This document shows positions 11,669-20,079 of a stretch of DNA of 64,000 nucleotides, one piece after another; the first letter of the stretch is position 1; each line of letters starts with the position of its first letter. Source of the DNA: Marinobacter vinifirmus (lineage in GTDB: Bacteria > Pseudomonadota > Gammaproteobacteria > Pseudomonadales > Oleiphilaceae). Location: the NCBI RefSeq assembly GCF_002258215.1, contig NZ_NEFY01000004.1:1-64000 (forward strand), given 5' to 3'. Both the position numbers and the translations under genes were made by a program. The notes under the pieces are model-generated. The model saw only the letters and a program-made list of their open reading frames with translations. It did not search any database and was not told where the DNA came from.

Positions 11669-12423
11669 TGAGAAAGCTTATTTTTGGTCTCGTTTTCGCC
11701 ATCCTGCCGGCCATCGGCCTGGCAGCTGGTGTCGCGGTTCCTCTTGACCCGATGGAGCCGGATCATACCAACAAGGAATCCCTGCAGCGTGGTGCGGCAC
11801 TGTTCACCAACTACTGCATGGGTTGCCACTCCATGGAATACGCCCGCTACAAGCGCGTGTCGGATGACCTGGAGGTCCCTGCCCAGTTGTTCGAGGAGAA
11901 CCTGATTTTTACCGGTGCCAAGATCGGTGAACTGATGAAGAACTCCATGAACAAGGACATGGCTGCTGACTGGTTTGGTGCTCCGCCACCCGACCTGACG
12001 CTGGAAACCCGTGTGCGTGGCGAGTCCTGGGTATATTCCTACCTGCGTGGCTTCTACAAGGACGAGACCCGTCCGCTGGGCGTGAACAACGCTGTGTTCG
12101 ACCTGGTGGGTATGCCCCACGTAATGGTTGACCTGCAGGGTCTGTGTGCGGTCAAGCCGAACATCGGTGTAGACGCGTCGGTAGAGCCGCTCAGTGGCAA
12201 CATCAACAATGGTGATGTCTGCCCCGAGTACGCCATCGAAGGCAGCATGTCCGGTGCTGAGTTCGACCAGGCGATGTGGGACCTGACCAACTTCATGTCT
12301 TACATGGGTGACCCGGTAAAAGTAGAGCGCGAGCGGTTGGGGATTTTTGTCCTGATCTTTGTGGTGATCTTCTTCATCTTCGCGTACCTGCTTAACCGCG
12401 AGTACTGGAAAGACGTACATTAA
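11665..12423 (+). CDS. petC: Cytochrome c1 of the bc1 complex
   Basis: Membrane-anchored periplasmic c-type cytochrome, electron acceptor from the Rieske protein. The start ATG 11665 overlaps the petB stop; the reading frame is open further upstream inside petB but that part is not coding. 252 residues: signal peptide 1-21, heme attachment CMGCH at 51-55, probable axial Met in GMPHVMVDL, and a C-terminal membrane helix (LGIFVLIFVVIFFIFAYLL) with a short cytoplasmic tail. Last gene of petABC. Confidence 0.97.
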   Translation: MMRKLIFGLVFAILPAIGLAAGVAVPLDPMEPDHTNKESLQRGAALFTNYCMGCHSMEYARYKRVSDDLEVPAQLFEENLIFTGAKIGELMKNSMNKDMAADWFGAPPPDLTLETRVRGESWVYSYLRGFYKDETRPLGVNNAVFDLVGMPHVMVDLQGLCAVKPNIGVDASVEPLSGNINNGDVCPEYAIEGSMSGAEFDQAMWDLTNFMSYMGDPVKVERERLGIFVLIFVVIFFIFAYLLNREYWKDVH

Positions 12424-12432
12424 GATTTAGGG

Positions 12433-12438
12433 TATAAT
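12433..12438 (+). promoter_or_regulatory. Isolated TATAAT between petC and its terminator
   Basis: A perfect -10 hexamer 10 bases after the petC stop with no convincing -35 and no TG extension. Any transcript would meet the hairpin at 12454 within about 15 bases. It may be chance or a start for a very short RNA. A second weak -10 (TAGAAT at 12510-12515), after the terminator, is a better candidate for sspA. Confidence 0.3.
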
Positions 12439-12453
12439 CCCGGATCCTGAATT

Positions 12454-12485
12454 CCAGCGGGCCCAGTCGGGTCCGCTGGTTTTTG
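12454..12485 (+). terminator. petABC terminator
   Basis: An 11-bp stem (CCAGCGGGCCC / GGGTCCGCTGG, one G-T pair) with loop AGTC, followed by TTTTTGCGTTTT. It separates petABC from sspA. Confidence 0.85.
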
Positions 12486-12529
12486 CGTTTTCTGGATTGT
12501 TTCGGTTTGTAGAATCGTGAGGTAGTTAT

Positions 12530-13159
12530 ATGGGCGTTGTGACCAAGCGGTCATCAATGACATTCTTTTCAGATCCAGCCAGTCATTACAGCCATCGCGT
12601 GCGTATTGTCCTGGCCGAGAAGGGTGTTACCGTTGACATTGTGGATGTGGATCCGGATAACCCGCCGGCTGAGCTGGCAGACCTGAATCCGTACAACGCC
12701 TTGCCGACCCTGGTGGATCGTGACCTGGTTCTGTACGAGCCGAATATCATGATGGAATACCTGGACGAGCGTTTCCCGCATCCGCCGCTGCTTCCTGTGT
12801 ATCCGGTTGCCCGGGCTAACAGCCGGCTGATGATTCACCGCATCCAGAAAGACTGGTGCAGGCTGGTGGATCAGATCCTGGCGCAGCCCACTGGCAAGGC
12901 GGCTGACGCAGCCCGCAAAGAGCTGAAAGAAAGCCTGCTGGCTACCGGCCCGCTGTTTGCCGAGATGCCGTTCTTCCTGTCCGAAGAGTTCACTATCGTG
13001 GATTGCTGTATCGCTCCGATCCTTTGGCGCCTGCCGGCGCTGGGCATCGAGATGAACGAGAAGCAGGCCAAGCCTCTTCAGAAATACATGGACAGCATCT
13101 TCGCCCGGGAAGGTTTCAAGGCCAGCCTTTCTGACCTGGAAGAAGATATTCGCAGCTGA
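12530..13159 (+). CDS. sspA: Stringent starvation protein A
   Basis: RNA polymerase-associated regulator with a glutathione S-transferase fold, known in E. coli to act in starvation and acid responses. 209 residues: thioredoxin-like N-domain ([23 protein letters not shown]) and all-alpha C-domain. The SspA surface motif around [21 protein letters not shown] is recognisable. GAGG precedes the ATG by about 8 bases. A short N-terminal extension precedes the usual start; ATG at residue 10 is an alternative. Paired with sspB as in other gammaproteobacteria. Confidence 0.95.
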   Translation: MGVVTKRSSMTFFSDPASHYSHRVRIVLAEKGVTVDIVDVDPDNPPAELADLNPYNALPTLVDRDLVLYEPNIMMEYLDERFPHPPLLPVYPVARANSRLMIHRIQKDWCRLVDQILAQPTGKAADAARKELKESLLATGPLFAEMPFFLSEEFTIVDCCIAPILWRLPALGIEMNEKQAKPLQKYMDSIFAREGFKASLSDLEEDIRS

Positions 13160-13194
13160 TTGTCAGCCCCCGGAGCCGGGGCAGGAGTGGTTGA

Positions 13195-13620
13195 GTGTCG
13201 GATATGAGTATTGCCATGACATCCAGCCGGCCTTATCTGGTCCGGTCGTTGAATGAGTGGATTCTGGATAACGACTGCACGCCCTACATTGTGGTTGATG
13301 CGGGTGTGCAGGGTGTTCAGGTGCCCACCGAGCATGTGGCCAACGGCCAGATCGTTCTGAACATCAGCCCCGGTGCAGTTCGGGGCCTGGTGATCGGAAA
13401 CGGCGCGCTGGAGTTCAGCGCCCGCTTTGGCGGTGTACCCATGCAGGTGTTTATTCCGCTGCAGGCGGTCATGGCCATCTATGCCAAGGAAAACGGCGAG
13501 GGAATGGTGTTCGGCAGCGAACCCGGCTCTCCTGATCCTGAGGGTAACGATGATGCGGGCCAGTCCAGGCGGGCAGATGAGCGCCCGAGTGGCCGGCCTA
13601 CACTGAAGGTGGTCAAGTAA
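13195..13620 (+). CDS. sspB: ClpXP protease specificity-enhancing factor SspB
   Basis: Adaptor that delivers SsrA-tagged proteins to ClpXP. GTG 13195 follows AGGAG with 7-base spacing. 141 residues: N-terminal folded substrate-binding domain (RPYLVRSLNEWILDNDCTPY, then VLNISPGAVRGL), an acidic flexible linker rich in Pro/Gly/Asp, and the C-terminal ClpX-binding peptide GRPTLKVVK. Follows sspA by 35 bases, probably one operon. Confidence 0.95.
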   Translation: MSDMSIAMTSSRPYLVRSLNEWILDNDCTPYIVVDAGVQGVQVPTEHVANGQIVLNISPGAVRGLVIGNGALEFSARFGGVPMQVFIPLQAVMAIYAKENGEGMVFGSEPGSPDPEGNDDAGQSRRADERPSGRPTLKVVK

Positions 13621-13648
13621 GCCTGAAGATGGTTGTGCAATGATGCGA

Positions 13649-13679
13649 AAAGCCGGATGGAGACATCCGGCTTTTTTCT
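13649..13679 (+). terminator. Bidirectional terminator between sspB and diaA
   Basis: A 10-bp perfect stem (AAGCCGGATG / CATCCGGCTT) with a 4-base loop, a run of six T on the plus side and a run of four on the minus side. It serves sspB and the convergent diaA. Confidence 0.85.
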
Positions 13680-14269
13680 TAGCCGCCGAAAAGCTTATGG
13701 TCGATCAGGTCGCACAGGGCGTTGATGATCACCAGGAGCAGGGGCATGGCTTCATGGGGCGCCAGGTCGTTCAAGGCGATTTCATGGTCTTCCGGGTGCA
13801 TCAGGGAGGAAATATCGGATTTTTCCCGGGCGCTGAGTACAACCACGCTCATTTCCCGGTCATGGGCCGCCTGGATGGCCTGGATCAGGTTGGCTTTGTG
13901 GCCGTCATCGACCACCACAAACAGCAGGTCTCCGGGTTTGCCGACGGCTCTTACCTGCCTTGAGAAGGTGTCGTTGAACCGGTTATCCCTGCAGATCGCA
14001 GAGTAGGTAGTGGCATCCGCCCCCAGGTTGATCGCGGGGAGGGCCGGACGTTCCTGGTCGAAGCGTGATAGCAGTGCGGTGCAGAAATACTGGGCCACCA
14101 CGTTTGCGTTGCCGTTGGCGCAGGCGACAATCTTGCCATCCTGCAGCAGGGTATTCACAAAGGCGTCCGCCACCTGTTCGATGGCCGGGGCAACGTGGCT
14201 GGCGGCCTGGGCCGTCTGCTCCATGTGGCTGGCAAACCACTGGTTAATCTTCTGTTCGGTATCGTTCAT
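13679..14269 (-). CDS. diaA: DnaA initiator-associating SIS-domain protein DiaA
   Basis: SIS-domain protein that in E. coli binds DnaA and promotes assembly at oriC. 196 residues, co-linear with E. coli DiaA: FDQERPALPAINL, QVRAVGKPGDLL, INALCDLIDHKLF. The nucleotide-sugar motif of GmhA (GNGGSAADAQHF) is altered to NGNANVVAQYF, which argues against phosphoheptose isomerase activity and for DiaA. Third gene of lpoA-yraN-diaA, the order seen in E. coli. It ends inside the shared terminator. Confidence 0.9.
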   Translation of the reverse strand: MNDTEQKINQWFASHMEQTAQAASHVAPAIEQVADAFVNTLLQDGKIVACANGNANVVAQYFCTALLSRFDQERPALPAINLGADATTYSAICRDNRFNDTFSRQVRAVGKPGDLLFVVVDDGHKANLIQAIQAAHDREMSVVVLSAREKSDISSLMHPEDHEIALNDLAPHEAMPLLLVIINALCDLIDHKLFGG

Positions 14270-14278
14270 GCTGTTGAA

Positions 14279-14644
14279 TCAATCTGCCTGAATTGCGTTT
14301 CGGATCCATTGTACCCGGTATTTGCTGGCGGAACCCGGTGATATGCCAACCACGTCGATGCGGGTGGGGCTGTCCCAGAGGCCCTGGCGGTGCAGGTAAA
14401 AAGCGGCGGCTTTAACGAGTCGTTTCTGCTTTTGCCAGGTGATGGAACTTGCCGGGTCGACCAGGCTGTCGGTTTTGCGAAAGCGGACTTCGAAAAATAC
14501 CAGCACCCCGTCATCCATGCCGATCAGGTCAATCTCGCCACCACGGTTGTAGACGTTGCGCTCGAGGATGCGTACGCCGCGACTCATCAGGTAGCGGGCA
14601 GCCACGCCTTCATAGTGATTTCCGCGTTGTCTTGAGCCTTCCAT
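14279..14644 (-). CDS. yraN: UPF0102 family protein YraN
   Basis: Small endonuclease-fold protein (UPF0102, PD-(D/E)XK-like); its function is not established. 121 residues. The conserved active-site pattern is visible as GGEIDLIGMDDGVLVFFEVRFR, plus an early GxxYEGVAARYL segment. It lies between lpoA and diaA with short gaps of about 10 bases, so it is cotranscribed. Confidence 0.92.
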   Translation of the reverse strand: MEGSRQRGNHYEGVAARYLMSRGVRILERNVYNRGGEIDLIGMDDGVLVFFEVRFRKTDSLVDPASSITWQKQKRLVKAAAFYLHRQGLWDSPTRIDVVGISPGSASKYRVQWIRNAIQAD

Positions 14645-14655
14645 GGCTTTCCTGT

Positions 14656-16509
14656 TTAGTTGAAGGTTTCGCCTTCGGTGCCCGGCGGTTCCTGCTCGGG
14701 TGTTTCCAGGAGTTCCGGCTGGCCGTTACGGATCTGTGCCCAGAGCTGTTTGCGGTGGATGGCACCGTCCGGGGTCATGCTCAGCTCGCCGGTCTGGCCG
14801 TCAATAGTGGCGTCGCTGACTTGCTGCAACAGGGGCAGGCGCTTGCTCAGTTGCCAGGCATCGGCGCCCATGGCGAACAGACGGCCCAGCTGGCCGCGGG
14901 TGCCACTCAGGTATTGCTGTGCCTGTTCCCGAAGCGGGTTATCTTCTGCCAGAACCCAGGGGATGTCGGTAAAGTTCACGTTGTTGATGTCGCGATCCTT
15001 GCCCGGGTCCGGCTCACCGCCATAGATGATGGACGGAGCGTAGACCGGAAGGTCGCCGCCATAGTAGAAGGCGAACAGGGGGTTGAACTGGCGGGCAATG
15101 GTCGGTGTGGCGACCAGTACAATGCCCTGTGCGTCTTGCCGGCGCCGCGGCTCAAATTCCACGTTCAGGCCAATGGTGCGTTCTACTGCAATGGCGCGAT
15201 TGCGCGAGGTGGTAATGCCCAGCAGGTCGGCGGTGACCTGTCTGAAGTTGTCTTCCGGGAAAAAGCGTTCGATATTCAGGGCGCGAAGTCCGTGGGTCTG
15301 TGCCCGGGTTCTGAGAGCCGCTTCTACCCGGTCGCCCCATTCACCATGGGGGATCAGCACGAGTACCTGGCGGACGTTGTCTTCGGCGAGTTTGTCGGCA
15401 ATCTGGCGGGCTTCGTCTTCTGCGGACAGGCCAAACTGGTAGAGGCCCGCAGGTTTGCGGCTATCGCCAGGCAGGTAGTTCAGCCCCAGTACCGGAACCG
15501 GCAGGGTGTTCATGCTGGAAAGTTCGGCCAGTCCTTCCTTCTCCAGGGGGCCGACGATCAGGTCTGCGTTGGTTTCGGAAAGCTGCTGGTAGAGTTCCCG
15601 GAAAGAGCCGGCGCTGGTATCCACAATGCGGATATCGGTCTTGCTGCGGTCGGCACTGTCGTCGCTGTAGTAGGCGGCCAGGAAGCCATCACGGATGGCT
15701 TTACCGGCTGTGGCGAGTTGCCCGTCCAGCGGCAGTGCCAGTACCAGGTGTTCAGGGCGCGATGTTGCCAGATCAGCCAGCAGGGCCAGTTTTTCCGGAA
15801 GCATCTGCGCGGCCGGGTGGCCGGGCCAGTTGTTCTGCCACTGGCGGATCAGGCGCCCCTGGTTATCCAGGTCAATGTCCGGGTCTTGCAGGGTGTTGGC
15901 AAGTTCCAGCCAGCCTTCGATTTCAAAGCCCATGGCGTTATCTGCGGCCTGTCCGAGCTGGTCCGGGGAGGCATTTTTCAGGTAGTTCCAGATTTCGTTA
16001 TGCAGCTGTTGCGGGTCAGAGCTGCTGTCGGTCTGGGCCAGCAGGATCAGTGTCAGTGCCGCCGGCAGAGGCTCGCCGGCGAGGGCCTGGGTGCGGGCCT
16101 GGAGCGTAGCGGCACGGGCCATGGTTTCGTTCGGATAGCCCAGGAAGTCATCGGCCTTGCTGTTGGCCGTCAGTTCGGTGGCCCAGTCGGTATCTTCCAG
16201 TTCCAGGGCGCTGGCCATGGCCTGCAGCCGGTACTGGTTTTCCAGTTCCGGAACCGGATTGGCCATCTGTTCACTGCGTAGCAGAAGGCGGGCGTCTTCA
16301 TGGTTGCCGCTGTTCTGGTAGCGGCTGGCGATTCTCAGCAGGTAGCGCTGGGCAACCATCTGGTTGCTTTCATCGCTCGCCATGGCAAGCGCCTGTTCCG
16401 GGGATTCGGCAATGTGGCTGTCGAGATTGACGGTGGCGCAACCGCCGGTCAGTAGCAGAATGAAGGCTAGCAGGGCGAAAGCCGGTTTGTGGCTGCAGTG
16501 TCTGATCAT
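14656..16509 (-). CDS. lpoA: Penicillin-binding protein activator LpoA
   Basis: Outer-membrane lipoprotein that reaches through the periplasm to activate the peptidoglycan synthase PBP1A. ATG at 16509 places a lipobox LTGGC with Cys24 after a hydrophobic signal; a longer frame to 16608 adds 33 non-signal residues and is rejected. 617 residues: N-terminal TPR-like helical region (about 30-270) and a periplasmic-binding-like C-domain beginning at LVLALPLDGQLATAGKAIRDG. First gene of the lpoA-yraN-diaA operon, divergent from rsmI as in E. coli. Confidence 0.93.
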   Translation of the reverse strand: MIRHCSHKPAFALLAFILLLTGGCATVNLDSHIAESPEQALAMASDESNQMVAQRYLLRIASRYQNSGNHEDARLLLRSEQMANPVPELENQYRLQAMASALELEDTDWATELTANSKADDFLGYPNETMARAATLQARTQALAGEPLPAALTLILLAQTDSSSDPQQLHNEIWNYLKNASPDQLGQAADNAMGFEIEGWLELANTLQDPDIDLDNQGRLIRQWQNNWPGHPAAQMLPEKLALLADLATSRPEHLVLALPLDGQLATAGKAIRDGFLAAYYSDDSADRSKTDIRIVDTSAGSFRELYQQLSETNADLIVGPLEKEGLAELSSMNTLPVPVLGLNYLPGDSRKPAGLYQFGLSAEDEARQIADKLAEDNVRQVLVLIPHGEWGDRVEAALRTRAQTHGLRALNIERFFPEDNFRQVTADLLGITTSRNRAIAVERTIGLNVEFEPRRRQDAQGIVLVATPTIARQFNPLFAFYYGGDLPVYAPSIIYGGEPDPGKDRDINNVNFTDIPWVLAEDNPLREQAQQYLSGTRGQLGRLFAMGADAWQLSKRLPLLQQVSDATIDGQTGELSMTPDGAIHRKQLWAQIRNGQPELLETPEQEPPGTEGETFN

Positions 16510-16592
16510 GGCAGGCTCGGTCGTCTCCGGATTAATGGGCTTGTGATGCCGCTGTTTCGGTGGCAAGTTTACCAGCTCCCGGCATAATTCAC

Positions 16593-16608
16593 ATGACGTG
16601 ACTGTCAT
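16593..16608. promoter_or_regulatory. Palindrome between divergent lpoA and rsmI
   Basis: ATGAC and GTCAT arms separated by six bases in the 144-base divergent spacer. It could be an operator; arms of five bases also arise by chance. No clear promoter was found for either gene here. Confidence 0.2.
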
Positions 16609-16653
16609 CGGGCCGGTGTCCCGGCAGTTGTTGCCCCTTTAACGGAGTTTTCT

Positions 16654-17526
16654 ATGTCCAGTTCAGAGCGTTCGTCCGATCATTCCGGTGGCGTGCTTTC
16701 TATTGTCGCTACGCCTATCGGTAACCTTGATGATCTCTCTGAACGGGCCCGGCAGGTGCTGGCAAGTGCGGACCTGGTGGCGGCCGAGGACACCCGGCAC
16801 AGTGGGCGATTGCTTCAGCACCTGGGTATCAGCAGGCCAATGATGGCGCTGCATGATCACAATGAGCGTGGCCGCGTGGAGAGGGTGCTCGAGGTACTGG
16901 GGCAGGGCCAGAAAGTAGCCTTGATTTCCGATGCCGGGACGCCGCTGATTTCCGACCCCGGCTATGTGGTGGTTCGGGAAGCCCGCGCCGCCGGCTACCG
17001 TGTAACGCCCATTCCGGGGCCTTGCGCCCTGATTGCCGGTTTGTCGGCCGCCGGTTTGCCGACAGACCGGTTCCTGTTTGCCGGGTTTCTGCCTGCCAAG
17101 CGGTCCGGGCGCCAGGCAGCGTTGGAGCAGCTGCGAAAGGAGCCGGCCACGCTGGTGTTCTATGAATCTCCCCACCGGATTTCCGACCTGATGCAGGATA
17201 TGGTTGAGGTGTTTGGTGCTGGCCGGGAGTGCGTGCTTGGGCGGGAGCTGACCAAGACCTTCGAAACCTTCTACTCTGGCAGCGCGGAAACCGTGCTGGG
17301 TGAACTTCAGGCCGACCCTCACGGGGCGAAGGGTGAGTTTGTGGTGATGGTGCGCGGGGCTGATGCGAGCCCGGAGGATGCTGGCTCTTCGGTGGATACC
17401 GACAAGTTGCTGGAGCTGCTGATTGCCGAGTTGCCGGTAAAGAAGGCGGCGAAGATTGCGTCGGAGTTGACCGGGCTGGGCAAGAATGAGCTTTACCAGC
17501 GAGCACTGGCGCTGAAACCTGATTAA
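16654..17526 (+). CDS. rsmI: 16S rRNA 2'-O-methyltransferase RsmI
   Basis: Methylates C1402 ribose in 16S rRNA; tetrapyrrole methylase fold. 290 residues. SAM and fold motifs: IVATPIGNLDDLSERA at 17-32, AAEDTRHSGRLL, and SDAGTPLISDPG near 105-117. GGAG precedes the ATG. Its partner in 16S C1402 modification, rsmH, lies 1.1 kb downstream beyond rnpB. Confidence 0.96.
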   Translation: MSSSERSSDHSGGVLSIVATPIGNLDDLSERARQVLASADLVAAEDTRHSGRLLQHLGISRPMMALHDHNERGRVERVLEVLGQGQKVALISDAGTPLISDPGYVVVREARAAGYRVTPIPGPCALIAGLSAAGLPTDRFLFAGFLPAKRSGRQAALEQLRKEPATLVFYESPHRISDLMQDMVEVFGAGRECVLGRELTKTFETFYSGSAETVLGELQADPHGAKGEFVVMVRGADASPEDAGSSVDTDKLLELLIAELPVKKAAKIASELTGLGKNELYQRALALKPD

Positions 17527-17530
17527 AGCC

Positions 17531-17559
17531 TTGCATGGCGGTGCCGGCACAGGTATTGT
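17531..17559 (+). promoter_or_regulatory. Promoter for rnpB
   Basis: TTGCAT at 17531-17536, 17 bases, TATTGT at 17554-17559. The predicted start near 17566 coincides with the independently expected 5' end of the RNase P RNA, which supports both calls. Confidence 0.65.
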
Positions 17560-17564
17560 CGGCG

Positions 17565-17913
17565 CCGAGCTCGCCAGACAGTCGCCGCCGGTTTTACCGG
17601 GGGAGGAAAGTCCGGGCTCCGCAGGGCAAGGTGCCAGGTAACGCCTGGGCGGCGCGAGCCGACGGAAAGTGCAACAGAAAGTAAACCGCCTAAGCGCCTT
17701 CGGGTGCCGGTAAGGGTGAAATGGTGCGGTAAGAGCGCACCGCGTGGCTGGCAACAGTCCACGGCGATGGTAAACCCCACCTGGAGCAAGACCAAATAGG
17801 AATCCGTTGGCGTGGCCCGCGCTGGATTCGGGTAGGTTGCTTGAGGCCTGTGGTGACGCAGGCCCTAGATGAATGACTGTCCAAGACAGAACCCGGCTTA
17901 TCGGCGAGCTCGC
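17565..17913 (+). ncRNA. rnpB: RNase P RNA, bacterial class A
   Basis: Catalytic RNA of RNase P, which matures tRNA 5' ends. Signature blocks are all present: CCAGACAGTCGCCG, GGAGGAAAGTCCGGGCTCC, GGGCAAGGTGCCAGGTAACG, GTAAACCGCC, GTAAGAGCGCACC, ACAGAACCCGGCTTATCGG. The 5' CGAGCTCGCC pairs with 3' GGCGAGCTCG to close helix P1, which fixes both ends. About 349 nt. Reading frames across it on either strand are shadows. Confidence 0.96.
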
Positions 17914-17918
17914 TTTTT
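17902..17918 (+). terminator. rnpB terminator
   Basis: The 3' end GGCGAGCTCGC can fold as a short hairpin and is followed directly by TTTTT, so the RNA 3' end probably doubles as the terminator. Confidence 0.6.
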
Positions 17919-18124
17919 CCCTTCCTGAATGTGATGTTCATCAATCTCACAAAATGGCCTTTATAGCCAAAAAATCTTAAACCTGAAGTTTGCTCTTCAG
18001 AGTTATTTGCAGGTGTTTGTTTTTCCTCCTTTTCTTTACCTCTTTTTAACATCCTCGTAACTTTTCGCTCCGTAACTCGTTGTCATTAAAGGGAGTTTTC
18101 ATGATGTGGTGCCGTTTGCGGCGC
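17919..18124. other. AT-richer spacer upstream of the dcw cluster
   Basis: This part of the 308-base gap between rnpB and mraZ is AT-richer than its surroundings and has pyrimidine tracts (CCTCCTTTTCTTTACCTC). I see no supported gene, RNA or clear regulatory site here. The promoter and operator that follow occupy 18125-18196. Confidence 0.5.
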
Positions 18125-18153
18125 TTGCATTGTGTATTGCGTGTTTCTATAGT
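18125..18153 (+). promoter_or_regulatory. Promoter Pmra of the dcw cluster
   Basis: TTGCAT at 18125-18130, 17-base spacer, TATAGT at 18148-18153. Predicted start near 18160, immediately before the MraZ boxes, matching the arrangement of Pmra in E. coli. Confidence 0.75.
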
Positions 18154-18161
18154 GTGCGGAA

Positions 18162-18196
18162 GTGGGAAAAAGTGGTTTACGGTGGTTTTTTGTGGA
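18162..18196 (+). promoter_or_regulatory. MraZ operator: four GTGG boxes at 10-base spacing
   Basis: GTGGG (18162), GTGGT (18172), GTGGT (18182) and GTGGA (18192) are direct repeats with exact 10-base periodicity, so all lie on one DNA face. MraZ of E. coli and mycoplasmas binds TGGG-type repeats spaced this way and represses its own operon. The boxes cover the predicted transcript start and early leader, fitting autorepression. Confidence 0.8.
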
Positions 18197-18221
18197 TATC
18201 GCACCCTTGGATTCAGCATAA

Positions 18222-18674
18222 ATGAGTAACTTTCTTGGCAGTCATGCCATCAATATGGACGCGAAGGGACGCCTGGCGATCCCGACAAAGCTGCGCGAGG
18301 AGCTCGCGCAGCTTTGTGGTGGCCGTATTGTGCTGACTGCCAATGCTGATGAAGAGCGCTGTTTGCTGCTGTATCCGGAGCCCGAGTGGGAGCAGCTGCG
18401 CCCCAAAATTGAAGCGCTGCCGAATATGAATAAAGCCGCCCGCCGGCTCCAGCGCCTGATTCTTGGTAATGCGGCGCCCATGGAACTGGACAGTGCTGGC
18501 CGTATTCTGGTGCCGCCAACGCTCAGAAGTTACGCACACCTGGAGAAAAAGCTGATGCTGATTGGTCAGGGCAAAAAGCTGGAGCTCTGGAGTGAAGAGC
18601 GCTGGTTCGCCTGGCTGGACGAGTCGTCCGGTGACGAAGACATGCCGCCGGAAATGGAGGCGTTGTCGCTATGA
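18222..18674 (+). CDS. mraZ: Transcriptional regulator MraZ
   Basis: AbrB-fold DNA-binding regulator, first gene of the dcw cluster, probably autorepressing through the boxes 26 bases upstream of its start. 150 residues with the two family repeats: [15 protein letters not shown] at 11-25 and [15 protein letters not shown] later, each containing the DxxxR signature. No strong Shine-Dalgarno is visible before the ATG. The stop overlaps the rsmH start by four bases. Confidence 0.96.
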   Translation: MSNFLGSHAINMDAKGRLAIPTKLREELAQLCGGRIVLTANADEERCLLLYPEPEWEQLRPKIEALPNMNKAARRLQRLILGNAAPMELDSAGRILVPPTLRSYAHLEKKLMLIGQGKKLELWSEERWFAWLDESSGDEDMPPEMEALSL

Positions 18675-19627
18675 CGGATAACCAGCAGGAATCCGCAGCA
18701 GGCTTCAAGCACCGTTCCGTGCTGCTCGACGAGGCCGTGGATTACCTGGTCAACGATCCGGCCGGTTGCTATGTGGATGCAACTTTTGGCCGTGGTGGCC
18801 ACAGCCGTTTGATTCTCGGGCAACTGGGCGATTCCGGCCAGTTGATGGGTATTGATAAAGATCCCGAGGCAATTCGCGTAGCCGGGAAGCTGGCAGCGGA
18901 TGATGCCCGGTTCTCGTGGTTCCACGGTTCCTTCGCGCAGCTCGATGAGGCACTGGACAGCAAAGAGTGGGCGCAGGTGAATGGTGTTTTGATGGACCTG
19001 GGTGTGTCGTCGCCCCAGTTGGACGACGCCAGCCGCGGATTTTCCTTTATGCGCAATGGTCCGCTGGATATGCGCATGAACCCGGAGCAGGAACCCAGCG
19101 CATCCCAGTGGCTGGCGACCGCCGACGAAAAAGACATTGCAGACGTGATCTGGCGCTACGGCGAGGAGCGTTTCTCCCGTCGTATTGCCCGCCTGGTTGT
19201 GGCCCGTCGTCAGGAAGAGGCGATCGAAACCACGCGCCAGCTGGCGGAACTGGTGGCAGAAGCTGTGCCCAAGAAAGAAAAGCACAAGCATCCGGCCACC
19301 CGGACCTTCCAGGCGATCCGGATTTTTATCAACCGGGAGCTGGAAGACCTGGAAATCGGACTGAAATCGGCAGTAGACCGGCTGGCACCGGGTGGCCGGT
19401 TGGTGGTCATCAGCTTCCATTCACTGGAAGACCGGTTGGTTAAGCGGTTTATGAGAGACCTGGCCAAGGGGCCGAAGATTCCCCGGGGTGTCCCGGTTAC
19501 TGCAGACCAGGAGCAGTCGGGATTTCGCCTGGTGGGTAAGGCCAGCAAGGCCAATGAGCAGGAAATTGAAGAAAACGTCCGGGCCCGCAGTGCAGTTATG
19601 CGGGTTCTGGAACGGGTAGCCAATTAA
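18671..19627 (+). CDS. rsmH: 16S rRNA m4C1402 methyltransferase RsmH
   Basis: SAM-dependent N4-methyltransferase for C1402 of 16S rRNA (formerly MraW). 318 residues. SAM motif [16 protein letters not shown], then [21 protein letters not shown], and the late block [20 protein letters not shown] overlap with mraZ indicates translational coupling. Confidence 0.97.
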   Translation: MTDNQQESAAGFKHRSVLLDEAVDYLVNDPAGCYVDATFGRGGHSRLILGQLGDSGQLMGIDKDPEAIRVAGKLAADDARFSWFHGSFAQLDEALDSKEWAQVNGVLMDLGVSSPQLDDASRGFSFMRNGPLDMRMNPEQEPSASQWLATADEKDIADVIWRYGEERFSRRIARLVVARRQEEAIETTRQLAELVAEAVPKKEKHKHPATRTFQAIRIFINRELEDLEIGLKSAVDRLAPGGRLVVISFHSLEDRLVKRFMRDLAKGPKIPRGVPVTADQEQSGFRLVGKASKANEQEIEENVRARSAVMRVLERVAN

Positions 19628-19653
19628 ACGGATTTGAAAGGGAGCGCGACGCC

Positions 19654-20058
19654 ATGGGTGCGGTAGCGATCGAACAACCAGTAAAGACAACCCGGATTAC
19701 CCGGGAGCGTGTGCGCGATGGCATGGCTACGGCGGTGCGTCTGTCCCGCCAGGTATTCGAGGTAACCCGGGAGCCGAAGGTGGTGATTACCCTCGCCCTG
19801 GTGCTGGTGCTGACCGCCTCGGCTATTGGCGTAGTGATCAGCTCCCACCAGAACCGGGAACTGTTCAATACCTTGTCCGGTTTGCAGGAGCAGCGCGACG
19901 GCTACCAGCGGGAATGGAGTCAGTTGCTGCTGGAGCAGAGTGCACTGAGCAATCATGGTCGGGTCGAGAAACTGGCGGCCCAGCGTTTCAACATGGTGGT
20001 GCCAGAGCGTCAGGACATTGTCCTGGTGCCGCTGATGTCCACCGTTGCAGCCAAATAA
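19654..20058 (+). CDS. ftsL: Cell division protein FtsL
   Basis: Bitopic inner-membrane divisome protein that pairs with FtsB and FtsQ and activates FtsWI. 134 residues: cytoplasmic N-terminus of about 43 residues, one membrane helix (VVITLALVLVLTASAIGVVI), then a periplasmic coiled coil (NRELFNTLSGLQEQRDGYQREW) and the conserved ALSNHGRVEKLAAQRFNM. Length and position between rsmH and ftsI decide the call, as sequence conservation is low. Confidence 0.92.
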   Translation: MGAVAIEQPVKTTRITRERVRDGMATAVRLSRQVFEVTREPKVVITLALVLVLTASAIGVVISSHQNRELFNTLSGLQEQRDGYQREWSQLLLEQSALSNHGRVEKLAAQRFNMVVPERQDIVLVPLMSTVAAK

Positions 20059-20079
20059 TAGCAACAACAAACTCTTGGG

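Noticed and set aside
14449-16281. 610-codon open frame on the plus strand across lpoA
   Set aside because: Shadow of the lipoprotein gene; LpoA has a signal, lipobox and operon context.
17690-18052. 120-codon open frame on the minus strand over rnpB and the AT-rich spacer
   Set aside because: It lies mostly over the RNase P RNA and has no coding signature.
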